DNA of 64,000 nucleotides from Brachionus manjavacas (GCA_019054805.1 JAHQIY010000020.1:310001-374000), one strand, 5' to 3'; numbered from the stretch's first letter, positions 11,707-23,671 are shown. Made by a program: numbers and translations. The notes: generated by a model from the sequence alone, not told the origin.

Positions 11707-12009
11707 CCAGAACTATTTATTAAAAACTATATCTTTTTAGATATTATTTAATTTACTAATCATTTAATTATATTATATTAATTTTCAAATAAATTTTTTT
11801 TGTTTTTTCATTATTTGTCTGAAAAAAAGAAAAAAGACCCATTTTGTATCTTCTTTATTAAAAATAAAAATCCAATATTAAATATTAAATAAACAACAAT
11901 AAAAGACAAAAATAAAAGTAGTTAAAAATGAATTTTATTAGCATCAATTTGGCTGATTAAAGCTTTTAAATGTTGAATCAAGCGAATATGAGTATTAGAA
12001 GTTAAATGT

Positions 12010-12377
12010 TAAATAACTGTTAATAAAAAGGAACGCAGCGGCCACCAAGAGAGAACCACGTCTATTCAAGCATTCCACTTTATTGACTCTTCGAAATTAA
12101 TTTAATTGTTTCAGTAAGAATTTGATCTTGCCTTAACTCATCATGTCAAGAAAAAGGTAAGTTTTGTCAATCGAAGACTCACGCTATTTTTTTAATCTAA
12201 TTTATTGATCTTTTAATTCTGATAATGATTTGCTGCTGAGACCATCTTTGGATTCTTTTCAACCATTCAAACGTCAATTTTCTTTATATTTAATTACATC
12301 TAAGAGAAAAACAACATTTGTTCAACTAGAAATTTTCCAATAAATACTATCACTTTCATCAGTTAATTCAATTTAAA
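12010..12377 (+). promoter_or_regulatory. 5' leader of the bHLH gene with a probable leader intron
   Basis: The block 12030-12156 is less AT-rich than its surroundings and ends in AAAAAGGTAAGTTTTG, a strong 5' splice site. A matching 3' site (TTTCATCAG) ends at 12362, 15 bp before the ATG. Removing 12157-12362 would give a leader with a tiny upstream frame (ATG at 12143) that meets a stop at once after the junction. Such a uORF could dampen translation. All of this is splice-consensus inference. Confidence 0.4.
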
Positions 12378-12809
12378 ATGTTTTATCCACCAAGCGAGTA
12401 TTACAACACCGCAAGCGAGAGCTATGCCAACCGGCAGTGGTACGCGTATGAGGCGTGCAGTGATCAAAAGAGGCCCAGAAAGAATGGCAGGATCAAGACT
12501 GAAGCTGATGTTTGTTTGCACACAGACTTTGTCAGCTTGGATAACAAGTATTCAGAGGACATGTATATAACTTCGTTGTACAGGGCGTACCAGACTGGCG
12601 TTCTTTCCAAAAGCAAGTACAAACGATTGATTGCCAATGAGCGCGAAAGAAGACGAATGCATGGCTTGAATGCTGCATTCGAAAATTTGAGATCTGTTTT
12701 GCCCACTCTAGGCTCCAATAAGCACTTTTCCAAATACGAAACTCTACAAATGGCCAAGAGCTACATTGCGGCACTTAGAGAAATTCTTATCAATGATAGT
12801 AAAAATTAA
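12378..12809 (+). CDS. Atonal-family bHLH transcription factor
   Basis: A single coding exon of 143 residues. The bHLH domain covers residues about 83-137. The basic region carries [12 protein letters not shown], whose E-R-x-R-R-R contacts are the E-box-binding residues. Helix 1 is [13 protein letters not shown], then a loop and helix 2 [20 protein letters not shown]. RRMHGLNxAFxxLR and SKxETLQMAxxYI are hallmarks of the Atonal superfamily (ATOH1, NEUROD and NEUROG relatives); the match looks closest to Atonal/ATOH1. The domain sits at the C-terminus, as in Atonal. It would dimerise with an E-protein and activate neurogenic or sensory genes. The ATG at 12378 follows an A-rich context and gives the complete N-terminus. 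The 82-residue N-terminal part has no recognisable motif beyond Tyr/Ser-rich patches. Confidence 0.9.
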   Translation: MFYPPSEYYNTASESYANRQWYAYEACSDQKRPRKNGRIKTEADVCLHTDFVSLDNKYSEDMYITSLYRAYQTGVLSKSKYKRLIANERERRRMHGLNAAFENLRSVLPTLGSNKHFSKYETLQMAKSYIAALREILINDSKN

Positions 12810-12960
12810 AATTTTAAATCAGCTAGTTTTTATTTTAATGTATTTAATCCATTTTTCAATAAAATCAAAAAAATATTTTATCAATTTTAAAACTTTTCTG
12901 TTATCCACTATTCAACATAAAAAGATGTGTGAAGTTGCATTTAAAGTCAATACTTACATT

Positions 12961-14401
12961 TTTTTCTTTTTTTTTTTCCTTTTTCACTCCTTGTGGAACA
13001 TAGGGTCATTACTTTTGATTTCTACTCAAGTCGATCTTTTGCCTTTACCCTTGCTTCTCTCCATGTCATTTCCATTTCGATGAGCTCTTTCGTGATTGTT
13101 GACCTCCATGTTACTGCTGGTCTTGCTACCTTACGTCGCCCTTGAGGTGTCCATTGAAGGGCTCTTTTTGGTCACCGTGTTTCTTTCATTCTAAGTACAA
13201 GCCCGAGCCATCGCAGTCTTTTGTTCTTAATGCATTGACTTAATGGCTCTGAATTTGTTCTTCTGTCAGCATTCGACAATGTCCCAGGCCAATGTATCCC
13301 GAGAATCCTCCGCAGGCTTCCCGTGTGGAAGGTGTTAAGACTTTTCCTATCAGATTCACACATCCCAACATTCACTTCCGTACATCAGTGTTGCTTTTAC
13401 TACACTGTTGTATAGTTTAAGTTTTGTTTCCTTACTGTAGCTGGTTGACTTCCATACTGGTTTGAGTCTTGCGAAGGCACTCTTTGCTTTACCAAGTCTA
13501 TTCTTAATGTCTCTGTATGTTTATTCTTAATCTCCCAACGTTATACTGATAGTGCTACCTAAGAATGTGCACTTACACACTCGATTGGTGTACCATCGAT
13601 GGTGATCGGGGTATCCAATTTGGTGTTTATGCACATAACTTTCGTTTTGGCCCCATTTATTTCGAGTACGGTTGGTTAAGCGCTGTTCGCCAACTCTTGC
13701 GTCTTTAACTGCATATATGCTTCTGTATTAGATACTAGCACTAGATCGTCCGCAAAGTCTAAGTCTTCAAGCTTGGCTGTCAATCCCCATTGTATACCCC
13801 TCGCACTGGCAGTTGTTTAGTTGACATAGTCAATCAGTATTAAGAATAGTGTCGGAGAGAGAACGCACCCTTGTCTGACTCATGTAAACACTTTGAAGCT
13901 CTCAGATTGCCCTTTTTCCAGAATCAAGCTACACTCGAATTTCTCATACAAGAGTCTTATCAAGTTAACTATCTTCTGTGGCAGGCCATAGGATCTTAAT
14001 ATGGCCACAAGGTTTCTCTGTGTATGCTATCAAAGGCTTTCTTGAAGTCTTTCTTAGTGAGCTTGACTATTAGGCCTTTTGACGTATGGTTTCTTGCTGC
14101 CATATCTTGCTGAAGAGGTCTTGTAATATACCTATTGTGATTCTACTGTCAGTCTTCAACATTTATGCTGTGACTCCATCAATACCCGGGGCTTTTCTGT
14201 TTTTTAGAACCTTTTTTTGAAGCTTCTATTTATTTTAGGCTCGGTTGATTCAGGTTTTAGAGACTCTACAGGTTCTGGTCTATTTAGAACTTCTCTAGAG
14301 GGCTCAGCCCATCTTTGCCCTTGCTCTTTTTCAGTTGTTAGGATACGACCCTTTTTTATGTTGCTCTTCACAGAAAAGAACAACATTAGTGAAAGACAAT
14401 T
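12961..14401 (-). mobile_element. 5'-truncated RTE-clade LINE with 8-bp target duplication
   Basis: On the minus strand, from 5' to 3', readable ORF2 blocks are: ILTTEKEQGQRWAEPSREVL NRP (about 14350), RKAPGIDGVT (about 14190), VRQGCVLSPTLFLILIDYVN (about 13850), LEDLDFADDLVLVSNTEAYM (about 13760), LGKAKSAFARLKPVWKSTSY (about 13460), LRRILGIHWPGTLSNADRRT (13172-13375), then the tail shared with 2668-2840. This order and the short 3' end are those of RTE/BovB-type elements. Frameshifts and stops break the ORF. CTTACATT occurs immediately on both sides (12953-12960 and 14402-14409), consistent with a target-site duplication and fixing the element ends. Confidence 0.8.
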
Positions 14402-14499
14402 CTTACATTGCTAATCTTTTAATTTTGATTTTAATTGAATCACTAACATCAAGCAAAAAAAGAAACAGCATAGAAAAACATAATATAATCAAAATTCAG

Positions 14500-14655
14500 A
14501 GCTGAACTGGCTTTTGGTGGTCGACCACATCTTTTTATAAATTGAATTTCTTCAGTTTTACTTAGTTCAACGTTAGCCTTTCGTTTAGGTGGACGACTTC
14601 TCCTTTTTTTCGGTTCAACAGTTTCTGAATTTTCTGGGTTTTAAGTCAAAGTCAT
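14500..14655 (-). pseudogene. SWIM/MULE-like transposase tail
   Basis: The minus strand reads NPENSETVEPKKRRSRPPKR followed by KANVELSKTEEIQFIKRCGR and PPKASSAL. The two R-x-PPK basic clusters match the tails at 5751-5974 and 7337-7525. No SWIM finger or catalytic core is attached. It is scored as a fragment of the same transposon class. Confidence 0.45.
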
Positions 14656-17274
14656 GACTTGCACAAAAAATTTTATCAATACCTGCTTCATCTGGACCAG
14701 TTGAAAGAATTATTTTCTCAATCTGGTTACTTGTACAGAGCACATAGGTCAAGATTAACGGCCAGGAATTTGGAAGCAACTACTTTATTGGTGTCAAATA
14801 TGGATTTATTAAATCATTGACTTGACTTGACTTGAATTGACTTAAGACTTGTGACTTAAAAACAAGTCAGCAATTAAACATCTATTTTACAATTTAATAG
14901 AAAATTCAGTTTTTTAAATACAAATGCTTAAAAAAAATAACATAAACGGGTCGGGCACACAGTCCTGGTTTAGGAGTTCGGGTATGTTGTAGATTAAAGA
15001 ACTATTTTTTAAAAATCAAAATTTAAACTTTTAATAAATTAAAATCTTTGATTTAATTATCCATTTGACTATTTTTTTTTATTTTCTTGTGACAATTTAC
15101 TTAATGAAATGACGGATTAATATGCATCCTTAAATTAATACCGTAAACTCCTGTTAAGGACTCTAAAAACTATCTAAACTATCATAAAAAGCTTTTTTTT
15201 TTAATTAAAAATTCGATACATTAATTAAACTTAAGGAACTAAACATGTTCTAATTTGAAGCAACTGATAATATTTTTTACTGATTACGCAAAACTGCAAT
15301 AAAACTGCAAAAAGTATTAAAACAATTTTAAGTTGTGGTATAAAGGATATAACAGTTGCTTCAATTAACAGAACATGTTTAGTTCATTCAGAACTAGCTG
15401 GAAAATTTTTTTAATAGAAAAATTTTATGAAAAAACTTTAAAAAAATTTTTAGAGTTTGATTAAATTAAGAAAAAAATGAAAAAAATTATGAAACGAAAA
15501 AATATCATCTTAATTATATTTAACATTTTTTGTGGATTTTTGTGAGGACTTGAAATATTGTATAATTTTTTCCCATGAAATTTACCCATTAAAAAATCTA
15601 TGCGCCGTAAACTTTAAAACTGATCTCTTGGTCTCAAAAATATTAAAAAACCTTCTTTCCAAATGACTTGAACTAATTTTGACTTCAATTCAGTCGAATT
15701 TCCTCTTAAATTATAAGGAAAAGACAACATTCTCTTCTAAAAATCATTTATACAAAAATTTTGAGAAATTTTGGTTTTGATCAATCAAACAAGACAAAAA
15801 GACTTATTTCTTTACCAACTTATGAACCATCTATCATTTTTATTTTGTCATCAGGAACATTGGTAGTGTGATCTATTTTTCTTCTAACATTTCATTATTG
15901 GAGACAGAAACGATAAATACTTACAATAATTATTGCAAATCTTTTCTATATACATTTATTCAAATGAAAGAAAATTGATAATTTAAAATGATCAGGAGCT
16001 TTTTTGAATTACAGGCAGTTATCAAATGGACATATAACTCAAAAAGATATTTAAAAAAAAATTAAAATGAATACCAATAAACCCAGATGAATTAGATGAG
16101 GAATATTCAGCTAAAATTTTTAGGATCTTATCAATAACTAGAAAACAGTAAATGAAAAATCTGATCTTGGTAAGAAATTTTTTGTTTTGGCTTCCTAAAA
16201 CTGTCAAACAAAAATTTGACTTTTTTGAGATCTGTATTTTATCTTGCGCTAGTTGGTGATTATTAATTCGGCTAGACTTGAACAGTGAGAATAAAGATAA
16301 AGAATTCTTTTTGAAATATTTATTTGTTCCAATTTATCTATTTTAATTCTCTTTTAAATTTTATCTTAATTTTCTTTTATTATTTAATAATTCAATTTTT
16401 TTATTATTTTAATAATTTTTTTATCTTATTTATTTTTTACCTGATTTTTATTTTAAATCTGAAGAATCTATAATTTGGTACAGTTGAACAAATCAATAAA
16501 TAAAAAACAGAACCAAGAATAGATTCAAAATTAAATATGAATAGCTGTTAGATTTTAAAATTCAAATGAAATCAAACTTAAATTATATAACAGTGAAAAA
16601 AAATTTTAATAATCCAAAATCACATTAAATATATTACTCTTTATTTTTGCTGAATCAATCATAACACATTATTGTTTCAAAACAAATTATCACTTTTTGT
16701 TCGACCAAACATTACGGCTTCTGATCTTTTATCTCAGTCATCAGATGCATTGCCCATGGTTGACCTGACATGGTTACACGGATGCATTTTTAATTGGAAA
16801 AAATAATTCAAAATCTATTTTTTTAATTACTATTTTGATTGCTTTTAAAAAGTTAAATAGTATTTTGCTGTTTTTGAAATACTTATTTTTTTTTATGGTA
16901 AAATTTAAAAATTTTGTCCATTTAGTTAAATTAAAAAAAAAGATAATTCATTAGGTATTGTACACATAAATTATGACCAGAAAGAAATTAGCACCAATTC
17001 ATAAAGCATTAAGTATTTCTCTTATCTAAAACTATTTTTAGCTTGTTGACCGATAGGATAATGTTTAAGAAAAATTTCATGATAAATAAAAGCAAATAGA
17101 TTAAGAAAATACAATTTTGTTGGAAAAATTTAGATTTCAGATGAGGCTTTGAAATAAATTGATTTTACAATTTGAAATTTGAACGCATCAAAGGTTTTTT
17201 TCTAAAATAATTTTCATTTCTATTATCTAAAAATAAATTAAAAAAAGATACTTAGAAGTTATTTTAATATTTGG
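14656..17274. other. Gene-free stretch before the GT92 gene
   Basis: No convincing exon was found. It contains a LINE-tail-like block near 14875-14930, the inverted repeat at 15236-15385 and a short tail motif near 16475-16505. The 61-codon minus-strand frame at 16022-16207 has no support. Confidence 0.4.
15236..15385. repeat. 150-bp fold-back (MITE-like) repeat
   Basis: GAACTAAACATGTTCTAATT and the following TGAAGCAACTG are answered at the other end by CAGTTGCTTCAATTAACAGA followed by ACATGTTTAGTTC, giving about 30-bp arms with small indels. No coding content lies between. It is probably a miniature inverted-repeat element of unknown class. Confidence 0.6.
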
Positions 17275-18852
17275 ATGAGGTTTATACGAAGAAAAAAATT
17301 AATTTTCACCATTACCATTCTGTTTTTAATGGTATTTATCTTTTTTATTACCAAAGTCGATCGCAAAATATTAACACAAAAAATTAGCTATCAAGAAATC
17401 AAAGATAATATTTTCGATTCCAATAAATTTATTGTGAATGGATATGTGACTCAATACTCGGCAGTTTTGAGTCACAAAAAAGATGAATATGAAATAGAGA
17501 CAATGAATTTTATAGAAAACTTCCGTACCCGGAACCTCAGATGCCTAGCTTGGTCCGACAACACTGTGTATATAATTCCAATTTCAGACACCCTAGCTGT
17601 CTATCTAATGCAAACAAAATACAATATAGGATACTTGTTTAAAGTAAAGTGTAATTTGGTAAAAATTGGCCTCAACATGTCCAATGTGTATGCAGCATTA
17701 ATCGATTTGACCAACTTCAACGACATATTCAATCAGCTAAAATACATCCAATTCCATAAACCAGTTGTATTCAATGCCAGCAAAGCAAAGAAAAAATCAA
17801 TTGTAAACTGTGTTCACACAGTTAGTATTTTAGATGCAAAGAAAGAAAAAAACATGCTCAATTGGATCCAGTTCCAGCAAAAAATTGGTTATGATAAAGT
17901 GGTCATGTATTTCATGAATGTGTCGGCTAATTTCAGTAATTTTTTGGTCAATAAATTTGGCCCGTTTGTACAAATTATCGATCATGAAACATCGGAGAGT
18001 AAAGTTTGCGGATGGCACCGAGAAATGCTCTCCATTAGTCCCAGTAATTTGTTCATACAAACTCTCTTGGACCATTGTTTAAGATCAATTGAAGTAAATT
18101 TTGAAATTAAGGATCAGTATGTAAAAAATTCCCATGAACGACTTTGTTCCAATGATTGTTTGATGAAATCAAAATTTGAGTATGAGTATTTGACCAATTT
18201 TGATTTTGATGAGTTCATATTTCCGCGCATGTACCACACTAAATGGGTGACAGAATTAACCCCAGACCAAAACTGCACTGACAAAATTTTTTCCAAAAAA
18301 GCAAATATGTACCAGTATGTCAAGCGACTAGAGTCCATTTATGGAAGTAATGTAGCCAGTTTTTTATTTGAAAATGTCAACATGCTAACAAAGTTCTGGT
18401 TAGTAAAAGACAAAATTCTAGAGTCAAATAAATTTGAAAGTTTAAGATATGATGTAGATAATCTTAGTATTGAATTGGCAGTTAATTCTTATAAAGAAAA
18501 ATTCTATATTTCCTCATACCGAATGAATTTGGACTATTTTGAGTGCATGAATTCAACAATAATCAAAAATAAATGTTTAAGCTCGAAATGGAACAATTAC
18601 TTGGGTGTTTTGGTCAATAACAGGTATGGAAAGTCAATTTACAATACCGATCTTACTTTTTCATATAATCAGCATTATTCATCTTACATAAAATGGAATT
18701 CTTATCGAGTCACGGTATCGCTTTATCATGGATTTGTAAATCACTTTAGAGATACTGAACTTGGTTGGAAAAAACGATATTCGGTGCAAAATTTGTTAAT
18801 TGATTCAGAATATTATGAATTTTTGCTCCAAAATTCTAATTATTTTACTTAA
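17275..18852 (+). CDS. Golgi-type glycosyltransferase family 92 (DUF23) protein
   Basis: A single-exon gene of 525 residues. Residues about 8-25 form one hydrophobic segment after a basic start (MRFIRRKK), giving a type II membrane anchor with the catalytic part in the lumen. The GT92 region runs from about residue 178 (CVHTVSILDAKKEKNMLNWI) to about 460. The acidic motif YLTNFDFDEFIFPR near residues 303-316 corresponds to the D-x-D/E metal and nucleotide-sugar site of the family. Several Cys (for example HERLCSNDC) are spaced for lumenal disulfides. GT92 members include galactosyltransferases that extend core N-glycan fucose in nematodes, but substrate cannot be told from sequence. The start at 17275 is the first Met and precedes the anchor directly. 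Confidence 0.8.
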   Translation: MRFIRRKKLIFTITILFLMVFIFFITKVDRKILTQKISYQEIKDNIFDSNKFIVNGYVTQYSAVLSHKKDEYEIETMNFIENFRTRNLRCLAWSDNTVYIIPISDTLAVYLMQTKYNIGYLFKVKCNLVKIGLNMSNVYAALIDLTNFNDIFNQLKYIQFHKPVVFNASKAKKKSIVNCVHTVSILDAKKEKNMLNWIQFQQKIGYDKVVMYFMNVSANFSNFLVNKFGPFVQIIDHETSESKVCGWHREMLSISPSNLFIQTLLDHCLRSIEVNFEIKDQYVKNSHERLCSNDCLMKSKFEYEYLTNFDFDEFIFPRMYHTKWVTELTPDQNCTDKIFSKKANMYQYVKRLESIYGSNVASFLFENVNMLTKFWLVKDKILESNKFESLRYDVDNLSIELAVNSYKEKFYISSYRMNLDYFECMNSTIIKNKCLSSKWNNYLGVLVNNRYGKSIYNTDLTFSYNQHYSSYIKWNSYRVTVSLYHGFVNHFRDTELGWKKRYSVQNLLIDSEYYEFLLQNSNYFT

Positions 18853-19529
18853 AAAAAATTAAATAAAATTTTTACTTTGAATATAAAATTAAATTTTAAA
18901 AATTAGGGGTTTTCGAAAGGTAATTACTTCTTCATTTTTAAAAAAAGAAGACAAAGGTAAAGTGATTAAGATAGAGAATTTAAACCTTTAAAAAAAATTT
19001 TTAATTAACTTTTTTCTATTAAATCCTTTCCGAAATCAAATATTCTAAATCAGCATATATAATTCTATAACGAAAGAAAGATTTTGATTATAACTAATTT
19101 TAATAACTCATTTCTCACAGTTCTTTAAGTTTCAAAAGAAATCTTTCGCATACATTTATCTTTAAAACATATTTAACTATTTTCTATTAAAATATTTATT
19201 GCTGACCAATTTCTTCCTGTAGAAACAGAATTCAGAAATTCTTCACACTCATTCAATTTGCTCAATGGAAACACTAAGTAAATCTTCATATTGAAATTCA
19301 TATTTAAAAACACCTTAATAGTTTAAAATTTATGACAAATTGAAGTTCATGAACAAAATTCATTGTTCATGCTCTAAAAGGGTTTATAAAAAAAATTTAA
19401 GTTTAGCTTTTTTGTATTTTTTAATTTTAAAACCAAGTGTAGTGAATAATTCTGAATTTAGGATAATTTTGTAGAGTTATGGAGACATTAAAAATTAATA
19501 AAATTTTTAAAAGCTTTTTTTTTCAATAC
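18853..19529. other. Gene-free AT-rich spacer
   Basis: This is the 3' flank of the GT92 gene. No feature could be supported. Confidence 0.4.
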
Positions 19530-19711
19530 GGAGTGTCTATTGCAACATTATGTGTCAACTATTTCAATTAAAAACTCCTTTGCTTTATATAATAAAAATT
19601 AAAAAAAAATCTTAGATTAAAAATCATATCATGTGTCAATAGCCTATATAATTGCAACACTATGTGTCAATAGTAAAAGCTATTGAAACATAGTGTTGCA
19701 ATAGAGTCGCC
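19530..19711. repeat. Inverted-repeat MITE-like unit
   Basis: GGAGTGTCTATTGCAACATT at the left is matched by the reverse complement of the right end (GGGCGACTCTATTGCAACAC followed by TATGTTTCAATAG). Copies of a TATGTGTCAATAG-like word also occur internally. The ~180-bp unit has no ORF. It looks like a miniature element, class unknown. Confidence 0.5.
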
Positions 19712-19953
19712 CTTTTTAATAACTTTTGAGCATGATTTTAAAATAATGATCATAAAATTCAATTTGCTAAAAATTACTCTGAATTTTTTTTCTATTATAC
19801 TTTTAAAACATCAAAAATTTAAAAATTTAATAAAAAAAAAAGAAGAAATTTTTCAAATTTAAATATATCTTTCAGACTTTTTCTTCGTCAAGCAGAAGTC
19901 CTTAACTATTTTAAAGACTGATTAACACTCGATTTATTAATGGGATATATTAA

Positions 19954-20177
19954 ATTTTTTTTCCTTTTTCACTCCTTGTGGAACATAGGGTCATTACTTT
20001 TGATTTCTACTCAAGTCGATCTTTTGCCTTTACCCTTGCTTCTCTCCATGTCATTTCCATTTCGATGAGCTCTTTCGTGATTGTTGACCTCAGTGTTACT
20101 GCTGGTCGTCCTACCTTACGTCGCCCTTGAGGTGTCCATTGAAGGCATCGTTTTTCTTTCATTCTAAGTACATACAC
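19954..20177 (-). mobile_element. Short RTE-type LINE 3' fragment
   Basis: Nearly the same sequence as the 3' end of the RTE at 12961-14401, covering the last ~75 ORF2 codons and tail. ATATTAA lies on both sides (19947-19953 and 20178-20184), a likely target duplication. It inserted on the same strand as the 12.9-kb copy. The high similarity to that copy suggests fairly recent activity of the family. Confidence 0.7.
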
Positions 20178-20184
20178 ATATTAA

Positions 20185-21738
20185 TGGCTTATAGTGATAT
20201 GATCAGACTTCAAATATAACTTAAAGTTAATTAAATGGTCTCAAAACTTAATTAAAATGATCTCCTATTTAAAAAAAAAATACAATAAAAATTGATGTTT
20301 GATTTTCAATTTTTTTTTTATAATAAGTAAAAATGAATCAAAAAAAATAGAAAAGAAAAAATTTGATTTAATTTTTTTGTGACTTCAGGTACCTTTTTAA
20401 ATTCATCTCTTTGTTGACGTTTTTTTTGCAATTGAGAATAGACTATTTCGTTTGAGCCGATTCATTTTTCATCTGTTGCTTGATTAATTATTATTTTTAT
20501 TAATTCTGGAAAAAAAAAATTTATGATTTTTGGATCATGGAAGATTGATAATAAATTAAAAAAAATAAAAAATATTTTTAAACGTATTTAGATTTACCAT
20601 AATTTTAATAAAAGTATCAGTTCGTTTAAACACTATACTAATTCTCTTTTCAATTATATCTCTAATTCAATATTTATTATTTATTTATATTAAAATTAAT
20701 TTAATATTGATAAAAAAATTAATTGATTTTATTAATAGTAGGAAATAAATGTTAGCTGAACAATATTTAAGAGCGCGTTTTCTTTGCTCTTTGTGGTCTT
20801 AAAATTGGTAAAGACACAAATAATATTCTAATATCACTTGAAGGCGTTGTGAAATCCAGTACAAAACGATCAAAAATATAAAAAAAAAAAGAATGTAAGA
20901 TTTTATTTTAGGTAAAAAAGTGCATTATGTTGAAGAACTTTCCATTATGTTGTAATTTTTTTGAGGTTTTTTTATTATCTTAAAAATTTCACAGACTCTT
21001 AAAGATATTAAAAAATTGATTTTTTTAATAAAAACTATTTTTTTAATTTATTAAATTCAATTTTATAATTGCTCATTTAAAAAAAGTAAAAAAATATCCA
21101 AAACTTTTTCAATTTTCTGAATAATAGTCGATCTCTATTGGGATTTTTTTATTAAAACAAGCTTAAATTCAATCTCACTCTATTTTTCAAAAAAATTTAC
21201 GACTCTCAAAACTCAATTAATAATTCTTTTTTAGATATTTTTTAACAAAAAAACAAAATAAGTTTTTCTTTTTATCACTTACCTCAAAGGCAACAAACTA
21301 TCTTTTAGAATTTCATTGACTAAAGAACATATCTCCAATTTACATATTTTATCAGTGATCGTGATATTTTAATCAAGAAACGGCATTCAAAATTTGAAAT
21401 TTGTCTTCTATTGTTGCTGATCATGTTCATTTAATGTTTTATATTTTCAAATATAGCGAATCTTCAAATAAATTTTTGAATTAAACTAAAAAAAATTGGG
21501 AAAAAACCAAAATTTTTTTTAATTCTCTTTCTATTATAAATACTTGCCGCAATTAAAAAAATAATTTTATAATAAAAAAATTAACTAAATAAATATTCCA
21601 ATTAAATTTTCATATTTTATTTAGAATTCAAGTTTATTAAACATGATTTTACAGTTAAAAGCTTTAATCAATATATAAGTTGATCATGATTCCATTCATT
21701 TATCATAAATTATCAGTCAAAGAACTTCTTTTTTTTCA
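20185..21738. other. Gene-free AT-rich stretch
   Basis: No gene was supported. A ~36-codon open stretch at about 20765-20880, open on both strands, lacks recognisable content and is not called. Confidence 0.4.
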
Positions 21739-21739
21739 G

Positions 21740-21845
21740 GGGGGCGCTCACAATCTATCAGAGATGATCCCAAAGGAAAGACTAATTAACTGTAGTGCAT
21801 CAATCCATCAAAACGAATCCCCAAGAGAACTCAAGTCAAACTAAG
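21740..21845 (+). other. Possible terminal exon or leader block after a strong 3' splice site
   Basis: A long polypyrimidine tract ends in TTTTTTTTCAG at 21739, followed by an unusually GC-rich block. One frame is open for 34 codons (GGAHNLSEMIPKERLINCSA...) to a TAA at about 21842. It may be the last exon of an unseen gene or a 5' leader exon of the DnaJ gene 370 bp downstream. No upstream partner exon was identified. Confidence 0.25.
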
Positions 21846-21954
21846 CTCGATTAAAATGTTCACCTAATTATTATTTATTTAAGGGCGTATGTGTCCGCCT
21901 TCATTGCAAATTTTCGCCTTGGATGTATGCAGAAGTTAATATGTAGTTATGGTC

Positions 21955-22050
21955 TCTCTCATTGATTTAGCGCTCAATGACATATTTTTATTTTCTCTCT
22001 CTTTCTCTTTCTTTCTCTTTTTTTCTCTCTTTTTCTTTCACACATATTTC
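21955..22050. repeat. CT-rich (pyrimidine) tract upstream of the first DnaJ gene
   Basis: About 100 bp made almost wholly of TCTCTC/TTTCTT words on the plus strand, 165 bp before the DnaJ ATG. It could act as a promoter-proximal GAGA-type element, or be simple sequence. Confidence 0.4.
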
Positions 22051-22214
22051 AATTTTTATGTTTCATTATTAAAATAATAAATTAAAATTTTCATTTTTCC
22101 AATTCATTGTTGATTAAGTCGAGAAAATTCTAAGATAATTTAATTTAAATCGCTAATTACGCCGCATTCAAATTAAAAGTTTAAGTTTAATCAAGTCTTT
22201 AGATTTGGCGGACA

Positions 22215-23671
22215 ATGACGGGCACAAAGAGCTACTATGAAATACTCGAGCTTGACAGCTCGGCCAGCGAGTCGGACATAAAAAAAGCATACCGCCGTTT
22301 GGCTCTCAGATGGCACCCGGACAAAAATCAAAACAATCCCAAAGAAGCCGAAATACGCTTCAAGGAAATATCCGAGGCCTACGAAGTGCTGTCCGACAGT
22401 AAGTGCTTTAAGTGTGACATTCCGGATTATGACTATTCCAACAATTACCAGGACTACTTCGAGTGGCTCGAGCAGGAAAAAAAGCGCACTGCCAAGCCCC
22501 ACTTTTTCCAAACTAAGCCCGCATCCTTCACAGTTCCTAAACACCGCAAATATAGGTACGAATTTAGGCCGAAAAAGGCCCACTATGAAACCTTTTCGGC
22601 CCACCAAGTCCAGCAGTTGATTGACTCTATTGTCGATGATCCTAAATGGTGGGTGCACTTTACCAAACCGCCCTGTCACTCGACCAAAAGTCCATGCGAG
22701 TTCGACGCGCGCTCTGTCAGATCAAAGCCGAAAGTGCTAAAAAAAAAAAAAAAAAAATGTTCCAGGCGACAAAAAAAGACCAGCTTTAAGCCCAACAGGC
22801 CTAATAAAAAATTAAAAAAATCTCTTATTACTTATCTGTTTTGTTTAGCAGGCAAAAAAGATAGAAAAAAATTTGAGAAATTTCTTAGGCTATTTAAAAA
22901 TCGAGCCGAAAAATTAAAACTATTCAGTAAGATTAAATTAGATTTAACATTTAGTTCTAACCGGAAAAGAATTTATTTTTTTATTTTTGTAAGATTTAAT
23001 TTTTTAATTCAATTTAAGAGAATAAACGAGAGATTTATGACAAATATGGCAAAGAAGGTCTGATGAGAGGCTCAGGTGGAGCAGGTCCAGAGTTTGATTT
23101 TGATATATCTAGCTTTTTTGGTGGCAGAAGAGGAGGACCTTCGAACTTCAGGTTCAGAAGCCCGGCAGATATTTTTGAGGAATTTTTCGGAACTGATAAC
23201 ATATTTGATCTAATTGGTAAATAAAAAAAATTTTTTTTTATTTTTTATTTTTTTGATAATTAAAGACGATGACATGTTTTTTTCGGCTGGGTCAAGAGGC
23301 AATCAAAAAAAATCACAAAGAAATAGAAACGGGGATGTTCAGACTAATTTGATTCAGTCGATGTTTGGGTTCCCGGGCGGGAATAATTTTGGACCGGGCT
23401 TCGCTACTTTTTCTTCCTTTTCCTCAATGGGTGGCAATGGTAATGGTCACGGCATGATGAAGTCAACTTCTAAATCTACCAAAATGGTTAATGGAAGGAA
23501 ATTTGTCACAACAAAGTAGAACAAATTCCTAAAATAATAACTTTATTAAAGAAAATTTTTTTTTATAGAATTGTCGAGAACGGCGTAGAGACTGTGATTA
23601 CAGAAGAAGACGGTGTAGTCAAGTCGAAAACAGTTAATGGTGTACCTCAATCAATTGAGTATAGAACATAA
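22215..23671 (+). CDS. DNAJB6-type Hsp40 co-chaperone with four exons
   Basis: Predicted join 22215-22398, 23019-23216, 23266-23515, 23569-23671 (244 residues). All junctions are GT-AG and keep frame. The J domain (residues about 5-71) has the HPD motif at 34-36, needed to stimulate Hsp70 ATPase. The first intron cuts the J domain after EVLSD and rejoins as [14 protein letters not shown], which proves the join. The middle is Gly/Phe-rich, with FGGRRGG and [16 protein letters not shown]. The C-terminal segment ([14 protein letters not shown] then [24 protein letters not shown]) is the hallmark of the DNAJB2/B6/B8 class, which suppresses protein aggregation in cytosol and nucleus. Intron 1 happens to stay open, so a 282-codon false extension exists. 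ATG 22215 directly precedes the J domain. Confidence 0.85.

Noticed and set aside
22399-23018. 282-codon continuous ORF through the first DnaJ gene
   Set aside because: The part after 22398 is a 620-bp intron that happens to stay open. Splicing to 23019 restores the conserved end of the J domain ([10 protein letters not shown]).
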